Assembly: GCA_000708835.1 (NCBI GenBank)
Contig: DF237307.1
Span: 32,120-96,119 of the forward strand
Reading direction: 5' to 3'
Source of the DNA: Klebsormidium nitens
Lineage: Eukaryota > Streptophyta > Klebsormidiophyceae > Klebsormidiales > Klebsormidiaceae
DNA: 64,000 nucleotides
The notes beneath the pieces are model-generated. The model did not search any database and was not told where the DNA came from. It saw nothing but the letters and a program-made list of their open reading frames with translations. Of the stretch, positions 45,065-58,458 are shown piece after piece (position 1 is the stretch's first letter; every line of letters starts with the position of its first letter). The position numbers were made by a program, and so were the translations under genes.

Positions 45065-46719
45065 TGGGAAGGGGGAAGTGGAGATGTATTTATTGCAAAG
45101 GCACGCTTAAAGTAGGTGTAGTTTTGTCTCGGCTTGCTCAATTCTTCAGCAAGTGGGACGGTTTTGCTCTCATCAATTAGGAAATAAGGTGCGCAAAGTC
45201 TAGCTTATTGAGAACTGAGTAGATGTTGGAACATATTGAGGCGGAAATTTTTTTACCAGTACTCTGCAATGTATCCATCTGAAAAGGAAATGAAGTGAAT
45301 AAAAACTTCTTGTGACGCACTCGCTGTAGATGCATATATTAAAAAGCAGAAAATCGTCTTACAAAACAACGGTATGTCGGAATAATCAAGTTCTCAGAAA
45401 CTGATGTTTTCTTTAGTGCATTCCCTTCTGTGTTGTACACGTATGCACACAGACTTATCGTAATGCCTGTTGCAAAGAAATGCTAGTGGAGTATACCTCA
45501 GGATATACTTTGTGCACATTTTATAACAGGTAGCCTGTATCAAAACACCTTACATGCTATAGAAATGCATCAAATCCTTACCGTTTTGTGACATATGCAT
45601 CAAATTTGGTGACAAGCGACATGCAGAGTTAATATATATTACAGTTAGGATAAAAGAGGCTGAACATCATGTATTAGAACCGCAAACTTGAGCACAAACA
45701 TTTTTATGAGTGCACCTCGTTGGGTACCATTTTTCTGCGTGTATCTGTTTATACCATAAATCTGCGGGCGGCCTTTCAATCAAGGCAGACGTCGACTCGT
45801 GTATATTGAAAGCTGGAATTATACAATTATACAAGAGCTACATCGGAAGGTGGTACGTCCCTGCTTTGTCTGTACACCAACATAATAAGGCTAGAACTGA
45901 AGCCTGGCTTCAACTCTCATACGGAGCTGGACATTGTTTACTACGTGGGGCATTCGGGCCTCAGACTAGTTCGCCAGTTCAATTATATCATTCTCGCCAG
46001 GTTCGTCGATAATTCCGGCCTAGTTGACACAGTAACATCCCGCAAATAACAAATAGCTCTTTGATATTATGGAAAACATGCATATTGCCACGGAGACATG
46101 CATCGCTCTTCGTGGCATGATTACGATGTAAACGCTCAGTACATCTGCATGTAGCAGAGAGTCTAGCCTGTTTGACCGTTTAGGAATGCTATGCGTTCTT
46201 CTGTCGACATGAAGGAGGCACAACAGATACAATAAAACAGAATGATTAGTGAAGGATTACATGTCTCGAACACCGGCACAGTAAGCAGAATCCGATCTGC
46301 TCATAAAAATACTCGGTAAAGATAAGACACACAAGGTGTACAACGTATGCTAGTATGTGGCTGTGCAAAACTTTGCCAACACATGCCTGCGACTCCATCA
46401 TCCAAGATGCGGCAGAACTTCCATGCAGCCACAGGTAGACCTAGGCTATGATGGCCACAGGTCGCCCTGTAGTGCCTGTCAAAATCGGCATTTGGACAAT
46501 CACTTGGAGCACATCGGCTGGCGGCACAGCCTGCTCTCAGCTGCAGGTAAGCGGCGCTTCAGTCATTCCTTCACGGCAGTTTTACACTGCAGCTGCGGCT
46601 GGCGTTTTTATGCCCGAGGTGGGAGCGTCCTTGACGCGACCTTCCTGCCTGGTCAATCACCCCGCCTCCCAGCCCCGGTCAGCTCGTGCCGCTTCTGCTT
46701 AGCCGCCGACCTCTGCACT
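45065..46719. other. Intergenic region between convergent ferritin-like and NUP93 genes
   Basis: AT-rich for about 1.3 kb with no recognisable gene. The part nearest NUP93 (46440-46719) is GC-richer and should be its 3' untranslated region. Confidence 0.45.
46582..46586 (-). terminator. Polyadenylation motif TGTAA of NUP93
   Basis: TGTAA on the minus strand, 134 bases behind the NUP93 stop codon, with no other copy closer. Confidence 0.45.
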
Positions 46720-49700
46720 TCATCGACCGGCGGCCCCAAACGGGCTCGGCATCCCGGCTATGCTGTCGATGGTCGCTTGTGCCCAGTTGCGGTCCCCGGT
46801 GTTGGCGACGAAGTTGGCGAGCTGCAACAAGACGAGGCGGGGTCAGACAGTGGAGCGGGGGGTGATCACATCTTCCGGACACAAGCCACAGACAGCCCCC
46901 CTGCTGCCCCCACACCAGGAATCTCCTCTAGTATCCACGCCGTGGCTGCTCTGCTGCACGGAGCGCACGGAGCGGCGGGGGGCGGCTGTACCTTGGTGCG
47001 CAGCTGCCGCACGGAGCCGTCGGTGTCGGGGAGGCGGGCCAGCAGGGGCGGCAGCAGCCGCAGGGCGTCCTGCACAACGCACAGGGGACCACTTTAAGAG
47101 GGCAGGGGGCGGGGAAGAAAGCAGGACAGTACGGAGAGGGGGGAAGCAGCTCGCGCAGTGGGCAGTGGCCAGATTGTCGATCAGCTGAAAGAGCTCGTCT
47201 GGCTTGACACGTGGCCGGTCCTTGTGCCAGGCAGTGCGAGCCGCACAGCTGCTGGGCCCGTGCTGACGCAGGGACGTGCTGACTCTGCAGGGGGCGATGG
47301 GCCTGCCTAGCAGAGGGAATCCTCACTTGGCAGCAGGGGCCAAAGCGGGGTGGAGCGCTAACATCACTTTGCATGCTGCTGTAGATCCCTTTTTCTGTGT
47401 TAAGTCTGTTTGGGTGGCTGCCCTGCTTGCCACGTGCGCTGCGCCTACCTGCAGCCTGTCCTCCACACCGCGGGGCGCGCCGCGCAGGGCCTCGACGCTG
47501 TCGGCCACGGAGCGGTCGCCGAAGGGCAGGTACGGCAGCGAGGCCAGCTCCTGCAAGGAATGCGCACGGGGTCAGCACACACGGCGCGGCAGAGCCAGTA
47601 AGAGTGCGGGGCAGGCGGTGCTGACAGTGCAAGGAATAGCGGTTCCCTTTCGCTTCCACTGCGAGCGTAGCCAAACCAACAAGAAAGAGCACCAGTGTGT
47701 TTCAATGAGTGGGCTTAGCAGTCGCAAGATGCTCGAAGTTGTCGGTTGTCTGTGGAAAGCCTAAGTTTCCTTGTAAAAAGAAGAACTCGCATCCCCACTG
47801 TCGAACATCCCGTCCTCAGTATCTTTGCCCCGTCTTCTGTCCTCTTGCTGCAACCAAGAAGAGCGTGGCCAATCCAAGAATGCATACCCAAGCATGACCC
47901 ACAACATAAGCGTGGGAATCCGGCAGCTAAAGCAATCAGAGGCAGAGTCAACTGGAGTGAGAACATTGCAACTTTTCACAGCTACGGTTGGCATTCTCTG
48001 ACTAATCTTCGAAATCTTTGAAACTACACAGCCCCGTGGTGCGTCCCTACCCGGATGGCTTCGGCGGCCCGCCCTGCGGCGGCCAGTGCGCTGACGGTGC
48101 GCAGCGTGGCCAGGTCCTTGAAGGCGGCCTCCTGCCGCGCAAATTGGTCGCGTTCCTGGGGGCCCGCCCCCGTGCCAAACGCGCGCGCAGCCTCGATGAT
48201 CTCGGCACCGCGTCCTGCCAAGTTCGACGCGCGTGCATCCCCCCCTGCACCAGCCACTGCTGGCAGTCAGACCAGCAGTACTGCGACGCGCAGGCCGATC
48301 GGAAGCCCCCTTGTCAATCGGCATGTGTAAAAATTTCCACGAAGATGCAACAGTGATTGCAGTGCTCGACGATCGACATCGTGGCCTGGTGCCGCTGTCT
48401 CCCTCCTTGCTGCCCCGCCCCCGGCGCTCACCCTGCTCGCTCCGGCTCATGCTCTCCGATAGACGCCGATTCACGATCTCTAGGGCTGATGCGAACGCCT
48501 CCGCCCGCTTGAACAGCTCCGTAGCCTGCAGCGACCAGGTCGATGTGTCAGCCAGCACTCCAGTTTCTGCAACAGGGTAGAATCGGAGCACAAGATCATT
48601 CGTTCTGAAGCAGTCTCTGTGTGGACTTTGCATGTAGGAGAATCGAAGGCGCCGCAACCCTGCTTCAAGAGGGTTTGCCATGTTTCTGACTGCAGTCATT
48701 GCGATTCCGGTCCACGACTTGTCGACACGCACAGCCTGGCCTGGCTAGCACGGGCGGTGTGCTGGGTCGGATACCTCGTCGTACTGCGCGGTGTCGAGAC
48801 AGTCCCGGGCTGCGCTGAGCACCAGCTTGCGCTGCGCACCGGCATCCGGCACCAGCCGCCGCAGCACGCCCTCGCGCTGGCCCACGCCCCTGCACCCACG
48901 CGCCCAAGCACACTCAGAACCGCAGGCGGACAAGGGCAAAAGCCGGAAGACAGGACAGCCTCAGATTACCTATCCTCGCTGCGTCACCAGCGGCTGCGCT
49001 GCCTCCCTCAAGCCTTGAAACGCTGCTGATTTGCGGGGAACGATGTTCTTCATGACGTAAAGATCCCAGAAACATGGAGCGGAGGGGGTAATTCAACGCC
49101 TTGGTTAGGCAACCTAAGAGGTCTTCTAGAGCTCTCGGACAAGCATCAGGCAGCCAGGTCTTCACTCTGAGGTGGCCCGCTCGCGCTACGGACCGCGCTC
49201 CTCACCAGTTGCCCAGCAGCAGGTTCATCCCGGCGGGGGTGTGCAGCAGCTCGCGCAGGCACGACGTCAGCATCCGGTCCCGCGCCTGCGGGATCTCCGC
49301 CCCTCGACCGCCCCCTGCCAGTCCAAGTCGGCAATCGTGAGCGATGGGGCAGAAGTCAGGAACGGGCAGCCGGCGGATGGAAGCCAGGTCTCGAGTGGCC
49401 CAGCCGCAAGCCGGCTCTTCCAGAGCGGGGACAAGGAAAAACGGTTTTGGAGCGAAGCTAGAAACCTGTTGGTTAGGGCTTGTCGGGCAATCCTGTCAAC
49501 TTCTGGCCGTTAGACCCTCAGAGACACATCATTGAACGGCTTGAGAGGCATCTTCTCCCCCACGTTGAAAGATGGACCATAGCGGAACATTAGCCGTCCG
49601 ATGACTTTTCCTATGAAATCCGACGCTTCAAATCCATATCTTAAGTCGACTCCTGAGAATTTCTGCAGATCCGACAGGGGTCTAGCATCGCTTCTCTTCG

Positions 49701-52700
49701 GTACCACTCTCCTTGTCCCCGCTCTTCCAGCTGCAGCAGAACGCTCAGCCTTGCGGCGGGCCCTGCCATGAGCCGGTGTCAAGCTCGAGAGAAGGACCAT
49801 GCGTGAAGGGGACACATATAGCGCGGTCGTGAGCATCGGAGGGCCGTGCAGCCTGGTGCATGTTTTGGCACGGCACCCAAAGCGGGTTGGCGGGTCCATG
49901 CCAGGGGCTGACCTGCGGTGACTGCGGCTGCGACGTAGTACTCGAGGGCGGCGTCGGCCTGGCCCCGCTGCAGATACTGCCCCCCGTAGCTGCGGATCAG
50001 CGCCGCCACCTCCGCCACCGCATCGGAAGGACCGCCTGCGCGGGCCGGGGGACCAGACACCGCAGCCAGCGCACCCTGTGGGAAAACCGTCGCCACAAGA
50101 TGAGCCACCAGAAGACAGCTCGACAAACATACGAAGAAGAGCCAGGACTGCGGCAAAAGCGTCGAGGACAGCCATGCGTCAGCAGTAGGACAGGCACAGC
50201 GTGGCAGCCAAGGGGCAAGCTGGCCGGGCCGCCCTGCGTGCTAACCTGTGTGCCCAGCACGACGGCCAGGTGCAGCGCGTCGGTGCGGTAGGCCTGCGTG
50301 GCGGGGTCCTTGGAGAGGTGCAGCACCGCCTCCGACAGCTGAACGACAACAGCGGGAGAGGGGGCGACGGGCCGGGGTGAGGGCGAGAAGCAGCCAGCCA
50401 GCAGGTCAGCACGGCGAAGTCAGCAAGGGAAGCGACTCGACACCCACTCCCACCGTTCAACGCGAAAACTCTTTTCAAACGGAGGGGAACTGATCGACAC
50501 GAGTGTTGATGAAGTGGTCGACAGGCACATCGTGTCTGCACAGTTCCTCTGCTTTGTCCACGACTGAGCGACGGACCAGTGTCCCCGCCGTTTAAGGCGG
50601 GTGCCCCGTGGGTGGGGCGGGGTGGGCGTCACCTGCAGGCTGAGCGCGAGGACGTAGGGGTAGACGAGCGGCTCCTTGCCGTTCTTGGTGTAGTACGACG
50701 GCGGGTACTGCGCCAGGTACGCCTGCAGCTCCGCCAGCGACGCCGCCGCAGGGCCCGCGCCACCCGCCTCGCGCACCAGCGACAGCTTGAACCTGGGGCC
50801 AAGACGACGGGAAGAGTCAGCCGAGCGGCACGGGGGTGAAACGGCACGTCCAAAAGAACGGCCCCCGACGGGCCGCGCCCACGAGCGGCTGCCTGAAGCA
50901 GCTTTGCGCTTTCCTACCTCCGTACTGCACTGTGCATCGCTGACCGAGGCGAAGCGAGGGTCCATGGGGCCCTCGAAATCAGGTTCCTCCATCCGATACT
51001 ATTATCAACAACAGGCACACCACGTCGAGGGGGCAAGCTCTGCTCAAAGACGAAGCGGCAGCGCGGCCCACAGCTGGAGCGGTGGGCACACATTGGGCCC
51101 GGGGTCCTGACCACATGAAGTCCTCGATGGTGCTGAAGAGGACCGGCACGTCCCGCAGCAGGCGCTCTGCCGCGTCGCGGCTGCCCGCCACCAGCGCGTA
51201 CACCAGCATCTGCCGCTTGTCGTACCCGGGCCGCCCTGCACGCAGGACACAACGCATCCCTGAGACACAGGGGCGACAAGGCACAGGCACCGCGGCGAAC
51301 ATGTCAGCAGGCCTGCGCTTCCCGAAGGGATCGAGCATGCGGGAAGGGGAAGCCCAATCTGATCCCATTTCCACACAGCAGTCGAGTACTCTGCAATCTG
51401 CACTAAAGGCCTGACAGGACAGCGGGTGTGAGGAGCAACCTTCACAGGCGCAAGCGTGAGATGAGAACAGTGTCTCCCCCGGTACCCACTCCTGGGCGCA
51501 GGCCTCACCTTGGCGGCCGACCTCGCGGGCCATTCGAGCGCAGTCTTCCGTGAGCCTGGCAGCCGTTGCGTCAGAGACGCAGCCCCCCTGCTCCACCCAC
51601 TCCTCCAGCTGCACCGCCAGGACGGCTCGATGAGGCGCACACGGCGATGCCAGCGCGGCAAGAGGCTGGCAGGGATGCATGAGGCCGAGGCAGGCGTGGG
51701 GCGGAAGAAAACAAGGATAGGTGAACACCATCGACAGAAGCCGGATGTATGCATTACCTTGGGCGCAAAGTCCTTGCTCAAGGGTGAGCTGCGCGCCACG
51801 GTCTTGGCCTCCTCGTAGAAGCCGGAGCGCAGACAGAAGTAGATCTGCACATCGAACAGACGGAAGTCACCACCCGGGCCGAGGATGGTCAGCCAGCGTC
51901 ACGCGTGGAAGCAAGCCCACGAAGACTCTCCCTGCCATTTAAGAAACAACTTACAGCAACGTCCTATAGGAAGAACGTGCCACTTGTTTCTCTCCTGACT
52001 TGCCATTTGTTCAGAGCAAGGGACGGATAGCCAGCCGAGAACGAGCCTCTCTCAGGAGTGAGGCACTCTTGTCCCTGCCAGGATGCCCGCCGCCCATCTC
52101 GACTCAACACCAAAGTTGGAGAGCCTCCCTGCGCCTTACTTGTTGCCATGTGGTGTCGATGCCTGGGCGGGCTCCTGCGGCGTGGCGGTCAAAGTCGAGG
52201 TCGCCCTGGCCGCGCAGGCGCACGCGCAGGAAGGCGTGCACGCGGGGCAGCCGCCCGGGGGAGCCGCCCAGCGCCGCCTGTGCGGGGTGGCTGTGGATGA
52301 CGTCCAGCAGGTACTGCGCATGGCCCGCCTCCAGGTGTGCCCGCGCCCCCGCCAGCATGCCCGCCACGCCCAAGGAGCGCCCGCGGGGCGTGGCGCCGTC
52401 CTCCCCCAAAAGGGACTGCGCCAAGGAAGAGCAGCCCTGGTTTCAGGTGTGCGGGGGCCTCTGAAGTCCAACTGACCCAACAACATGGACGTCTTGAGGG
52501 GCGATTACATACTCTGCAGGGACACTTTCGCATAAAAACGGACCTTCGAACTGATGTCTTGCCACGGCGGTCTAGGTACCCGTTTCAGCGCTGTATTTGG
52601 CCCCGTTGGAGGACTCGGGCGTTGTCTTATGAAGGCTCCAGCTCGCATGATGACCTCTGAGCCTTACAGGCGTTTCCCTGTCACTTTGGGAAGCAGGCCC

Positions 52701-54290
52701 AGCAGATCCCCTTGCACAGGCAGGGGAATGGAGGGAATGAAACAGCCAAGAAGGGGCGCCTCACTTGCACGAGCTGCCAGATGCGCAGCATGTCCACCGA
52801 GCGCCCGTGCCGCTCGTTCCCCGCGGCATTCTGGAATGCGTCTTTGAACAGGGTCGCCGCGCGCACCTCCTGCCCGCCATCCCGCGCCACATTCAGCTGG
52901 TGCACTGCGGAGGCGTACGCGGCTGCCGCCTTCTCTGCCAGCGACGCGCAGGCCCCGGAAGGCCCCACTGCAGCCAGCGCAAGGGGCCCGCCTGCGGAAG
53001 GCCGCCCGGCGGCCGGGTCTGGCGGCAGAGGGCCAGTTGGGAGTCACGCAACAGGAATGGGGTCATGGCTTCACAATGCTTCACAACCACGGGAGCAGGC
53101 CAGAAACAACGTTGTTCAGTCACAGTCTCTGTCAATATATACCAAGGGCGATACACCCACCCCCGACAAACAGCCTGTGGTCACATGGTTAGTGGGTCCA
53201 GCCTTCCCACCTGCATACGGCCTGTCAGAGAGCAGGGCTGCGCTGGACGTAGGCGGGAGGGGAGCAATGGCGGGGGCTCGGGACAGGCTCTGCAGGAAGT
53301 CCTGCTTCTGTTTCTTCCAGGCGGCCTGCAGAGGGACAGGGGAAGCCTGCCTTTCTACCAAGGAGCCGAGTGGGCAACACCAACGTGCGAGTTGGGGCTA
53401 CAGCCTGTGGGCTGGCGATCAGTGTACAAGGTGCTTAGTAAACCTCCGCCCCCCAATGGTCATGTATACATGAGTTGCGCGAAAGATTCTGACATGTGGA
53501 TGTAGAGGCAGTGCAGGACACGCAGGCCAGCGACCCGCTGCAGGCCATCAGTTTTGCTCCAGACTCTATTCTCGACTTTGCACCTGCGACGCCTGAAACA
53601 TGAAGTCATCGAAGCTGCTGAGTCCCTCCTGCTGCGCTTCCTGAATGGCGGCTAGGACCGTCATCTCATGCACGTGTTGCAGGTACTCTTCCACACTGGT
53701 GGCGTCGACCGGGAACACATCCTCAAACGTGGTCTTGAGCTCAAACGAACGCAGGTCCTGCGTCAGGCGGTCAGCGTCGATGCCCTCCCGGGCCAGCAGC
53801 CTGCAGCCATCCACGCAGCGGCTGATGCTCACATGTCCACACAACCGCAACTAGCTGCGCCTTGGTCAGGTGCTGGCTCAATGCCGTATACGAAGCCACC
53901 ACATCAGCAAGCTTTACCGTGGCCACAAATGCAGGTGTTCTCCTTAAATGAAGAAGACGACTCTAAACCCGGGGAGATGTTGGAAAGCGCCTTCAATGTC
54001 AATTCCCGCCACTGCAAGAAGGTTGACTGAGAAGCAAGAAGATGCTCCCTGCCTTGCCGCCACCCTCCAGCTGCAGCATGCCCCCATCTGCGCAGGCCTC
54101 ACCTGGTCGCTGCTGTCTCCTCGCGCGTGCTGTCATAACGGGCCACTCTTGCTTTCAGCTGCCGTGACAGCTGCTCTAGCTGATCCAAGTTCCTCTCGAG
54201 AGATGGGAACTGCGTGTCCACCCCAGGGCCGTCTGCTACCAGCCGAGTGCTTTCGTGCAGCAGGTCGTCCCATCTTCGATTGCCCTCCAT
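46720..54290 (-). CDS. NUP93: Nucleoporin NUP93 / Nic96 homologue
   Basis: Eighteen exons: 54290-54103, 53800-53584, 53325-53211, 53018-52765, 52415-52140, 51844-51758, 51608-51509, 51235-51112, 50792-50633, 50338-50246, 50075-49913, 49314-49206, 48889-48775, 48525-48432, 48244-48051, 47550-47449, 47069-46992, 46821-46720. They sum to 2571 nt, 856 aa, close to the plant protein, with all 17 junctions in phase. NUP93 is a scaffold of the inner ring of the nuclear pore. Visible: FPSLERNLDQLEQLSRQLKA, RLLAREGIDADRLTQDLRSF, ELKTTFEDVFPVDATSVEEY, QDFLQSLSR, MLRIWQLVQ, HPAQAALGGSPGRLPRVHAF, IYFCLRSGFYEEAKTVARSS, LLRDVPVLFSTIEDFMWFKL, YPPSYYTKNGKEPLVYPYVL, LARLPDTDGSVRQLRTK and NRNWAQATIDSIAG near the C-terminus. 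A coiled-coil N-terminus and an alpha-helical solenoid fit the family. Confidence 0.96.
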
Positions 54291-55222
54291 CACAGCATGC
54301 AAGGGTGCCACTCACAAGTTACCCAGGAGCCTCCACACTGACGTGATTCGACAGTCCTGCATCTCGCAAAATACAATGATCCGTGGCGCCTCAAACATTT
54401 TAGTGGAACAAATGCAGTTGGAGGGCTTCAGCTTCAAACTTCAAAGCTCCTTCACAACCTCTCTTCAACTTCAATCTTCAGATGAGGAAGGAGACTGGAG
54501 TCTCTCTTCAAGTTCAACTTCAATTGATGCTTGCGGTTCAACTTCAGTTGTTCCGCGTTGTGCCTCGTGGTTTCATGAGTGCGCTCAGCAACAGCAGAAT
54601 TCCACTTTTGGAAGTGGTGCAAGCCCAGTTCTAGATTGCTGGTGACACTCAAGAGAATCTGTAATATCACCTAGAACTGGGCTGCTGCTTGCATCTGTGT
54701 TCAACAGGACTGAACAATGCCTGATTCCGCATGATGCCAGGCCAGCTGGACAAAGGGGGGGCAAATGGTCTACCTCACCACTGGTGCCACCAGCAGGTGG
54801 GGCATGGACCACGATAAGAGGCCCGACGCAAACGCTGAAAGGTTGATGATATGCTGCGCACATACTAGCTGTAAGGATCAGCGCGGTCAGCCATTGGCAA
54901 TTGGCGTTTTCCCACTATCGTACCCAGTGTCAAAGCAGTCTGCCAGCAGGCCTTTGCCATTGGATATGTGCCAGCCCTGACGCCAGCGAACAATGCACTT
55001 GAAGAAGCAAAGAGCTGCGTCGCCCAGCACCTAGTGTTCCCTGTGAAGCCACATTGACACCTGGCCACAGATTGCCACAATTGGTCAGTGCAGTTGGCAT
55101 CAGCTGCAGCCCAGGTTCCGAGTTGACAGCAGGTTGACAGCAGCCAAGCCTGAGCCCTTGCAAAAGATAGCTTTGCAGTCTGCATCGTTTCAGGCTTCCT
55201 GTCTTCAAGCAAAGGTGCTCTC
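54291..55222. other. Divergent intergenic region, NUP93 / PGP synthase, with TTCAA-rich block
   Basis: 932 bases between opposite start codons. From 54428 to 54550 the plus strand is built from imperfect CTTCAA/TTCAACTTCA words, a degenerate microsatellite-like block close to the NUP93 start. CAGTTCTAG at 54627 and CTAGAACTG at 54671 form an inverted repeat. No coding segment was recognised. Confidence 0.5.
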
Positions 55223-57189
55223 ATGGCAACCACATCACAGCATCCCCTGCGTCCATTGTTCCTCAAGGCAGGCGGATGCAGGCTGGCCAAGGCTGCTAAT
55301 TGGAGCTCTGGCAAAACCAGTCCAGCTGCTTATCAGCTGGTGCACCCAGTCAACACTCAGCATTTTCCTTCCTTTCGTCCAAGTCCGGTCCCTTCTCCTC
55401 AGCTCGGGGTCTCTGTGAAAGGACATAGAGCTCATAGTTGTTCAGTATTGTTTCTTACTCCTGGATCCTCGCGCTCTACGGGCCAGCATCGTCTGCCTTC
55501 CTGCACGGCGGAGGGCATCAGGGACCGAAACACGGCCAGCGAACCAGAGCCTCAGTCCATATTGAACCTGCCAACATGCCTGACCCTGGCAAGGGTACTT
55601 GCGGTACCCCTGCTAGCCGCTGGTGGGTGGAAAGGACCTGGACATGCTCAGAAAGAAAGAGTGCTAGACACCACCTTGACATCAATGCCAGCTGAGAGCC
55701 ACGCGGATTAGTGCAGCATCAGAGGTCTGCTCCCCACTGATTGGAGATATACGAACTGTGAATCGCCGCGGAGTTCGACACCCTAAAGCAACATCCTAAC
55801 AGCATCCCTTGCCTTACTTGCAGCATTCTACTCTTCCCACTCCTGGGCCACACCTCTCGTGCGTTCCAGCATCTTTGTTGCTGCCGCTCTGACAGATTGG
55901 CTCGATGGGTACCTAGCTCGCAAGGTGGGCCAACCTGTTTTACTATGCTTTCCTCATTGTGGCTCTTGTGCTCCCACAGCAGAGAATCCAGGTCGTGTAA
56001 AAAGCTTCATGCTGTAAGTATTATGCAAGTCTTGAAGCTTGGCGATCGAGGCTGCAGTCTAGTTCCTTGAAGATCCACACCTTTCAAATCTGCCGACAGA
56101 TGGAGAACGTTCTCTATTGCAGATGAACACTACATCTGAATTTGGCGCCTTCCTAGACCCGGTGGCTGACAAAGTGAGACGAACTGAACATGACAAAAGC
56201 CCCAAAACCTCTGATTGAGCCGAATGACACTCCAGGTTTTTGAGATTCTTCCACTTGCGATCGGTCATTGTCGAGAGCTTACGAATGCGCCAGATGCTCC
56301 ATCAGCCTGAGTGCGGGCATGATGCTGAACTCTGTGCGGGTGCAGCTGATGGTGGCCGCAGCCCTGGTCTTGCTGTGTTCCCGGCCAGCCACGGTGATCA
56401 CAGGTCCTGCCTGGATACTCACGCTGCCTGCGATCGCAATCATCGGAAGAGAGGTATGTGTTCCTCGTCATGATTCACGAGGGATACCGGAACTTGCCTT
56501 GTCACATCTATGATATGTTGGACTGACAGTGGGGTTCGATTTGAAGGTAGTGTCAACTGCTTTGGGAATCTGGACAATGCAATGGGTATTGGAGCGTTGA
56601 AATCTTGTTGCCTGAAGTGACTAGAGCGCATCAGATGTGGACTTTCTTTCTGCCTCAAATTCTGAAGTAGGACGACTTGTTGCTTCATCCAATATCTTCG
56701 TCAGCCTCCCTGACCATCTGTCGATCAGTGGGCAAGAGCAGAAGCTGGGCCCTCCAATTACCTAGTTGTGGCCACCAAAGGGCTCAAAAGTCACTCTTCG
56801 GCTTGCTCGATTTTGGACGAGGCTGCCACAGTTGGCAGATGTTGCAGAGACTTTCAATGAAGCTCTCGGTGTCAAGCTTCTTGTCTTTCTTGTCACGAGT
56901 TTTATGCTCGAATTTACTGTTCATGCAGATTACAATGTCTGCCCTTCGAGAGTGGGCCGCGTCACAAGCAGGAGACGTGCACAAAGCCGTTGCAGTGAAT
57001 GCTCTTGGTAAATGGAAAACAGCATCGCAAATGGTGGCCCTTACCATTCTCTTAGGTCTTAGCGAGGAGTTGCCATCTTATGTAGCCCTCCTTGGTGTTT
57101 CGCTTTTATACATTGCTGCAGCGCTAGCTCTCCTCTCGCTAGGAATCTATTTCAAAGGGATGTGGTTTGCTTTCTCAAGATGTAGATGA
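55223..57189 (+). CDS. PGP1: Phosphatidylglycerophosphate synthase, plastid (and/or mitochondrial)
   Basis: Five exons, 55223-55622, 55824-55924, 56123-56173, 56346-56453 and 56929-57189, sum to 921 nt, 306 aa, in phase. It catalyses CDP-diacylglycerol plus glycerol-3-phosphate to phosphatidylglycerophosphate, the committed step to phosphatidylglycerol of thylakoids and to cardiolipin. The CDP-alcohol phosphatidyltransferase signature is complete: TDWLDGYLARK then SEFGAFLDPVADK gives D158-x2-D161-G162-x2-A-R and G175-x3-D179-x3-D183. Other family blocks are LNLPTCLTLARVLAVPLLA, LMVAAALVLLCSRP, PAIAIIGRE, SALREWAASQAGDVHKAVAV and LGKWKTASQMVALTILL. The first ~115 residues are Ser/Pro/Lys/Arg-rich with few acids, fitting a transit peptide from ATG 55223. 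A TGTAA at 57375-57379 is a possible poly(A) signal. Confidence 0.95.
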
Positions 57190-58458
57190 GACTCCTATAG
57201 CGGCTTCAGCAACTTGTGCTGATTGTGTTCAAGTTCGTCTTTCCACGTAGCCGAATGTTATCAAAACGTCGATTCACCACACATGCAGCAAGAATTGAAT
57301 CTTATTAGAATGACATGCGTCGCATATTGGCTTGCCTCTTTTTTACGTAGTAAAACGGCAAGTTGTAGTTTTACTGTAAAATCCGGGCTGTACGACGTGG
57401 CAATCAGCTGCTAGGGTGGCCAGTATGAGGAGTTTGTCAGAAGTTGATTGCCCCGTGTTCGACAACAAAACGTACAGTGATTCTGGAAATTGGGCCATGC
57501 ATACCAGCCACAGCGCCGCTTTTCAGCTTCTGGACTGCCCCGCAGAGCGACGCAGATTTGATGTTTCAAGTTTCTCGTCGAAGGGCCTGCATTTTGATAG
57601 GGCTACGTTACCTCAAAAAATTGATTGATTGATTGACCACTGGTAACGTACCTCGTATAGGCAGTGATTGATATACGATTTTAGTATACGATCTCATTGA
57701 TCGAGAGATCTCCAAATATACTGTTTGAACCAATTTCCTCTCGAACACATCGCCATAAAAACATTATCAAAATTCCTGCCTATTACTCGCGCGGCATAAG
57801 AGGCAAGCCCCGGCCCGCCCCTTATGGGCGGTCCGCCATGTACCGTCGCGACATGACGATTCGCCGAGCTTCAATCAATTGTTGGAAGCACGCGCTTAAC
57901 ACGTACGCTCATTGTGTTCCGCATGCGCTGGATCGCAATCTGGCATTGCTAGAACGCGTCAGATTCTAGCTCATGGTCTAATGAACAATTCAACACGTGC
58001 ACCTATCATCCACTGCCCGCGTTATAGAGTTGCATGCCGCATGACATCCACTGCCCGGGTTATATAGAATTTCCGCATGACACTGACGTAGGCATCTCTC
58101 AGGCAATCTCTGCAGCCTTTGTGATCGTCACACGTGCGTCATCTCAAATGTCAGCCATGGCCACTCATCCACATGCGATGTTATGTAAGTACATATGGTA
58201 TGTTACTGAGCAAAATGCGTTTACAGACATTAGGATTGAACGCATGCTCGATCATTAGATTACTGCTGTACATCTATTCAAACTGTGCGGCATTGTCGCG
58301 ATACCGGAGAGACTATCGTACCGACTGACTTAGCAGATATTTGTCAGTGCCAAAGGTTGCATTGCAAGAAGCGCAACCAAGATAGGTGTGCCGTTGACAA
58401 CCGCCTTGCGTAAATGCAACCGCAGCAACAAACGTTGTCGAGTCAGATTAACGGGACG
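57190..58458. other. Intergenic region between convergent PGP synthase and SUMO-like genes
   Basis: AT-rich, with a short (TTGA)n run at 57622-57635 and no recognisable gene. On the minus strand TGTAA at 58221-58225 could end the SUMO-like gene transcript. Confidence 0.4.

Noticed and set aside
52712-53505. Two long plus-strand frames opposite NUP93 exons 3 and 4
   Set aside because: Shadows of the NUP93 exons; no recognisable product and no splice support.
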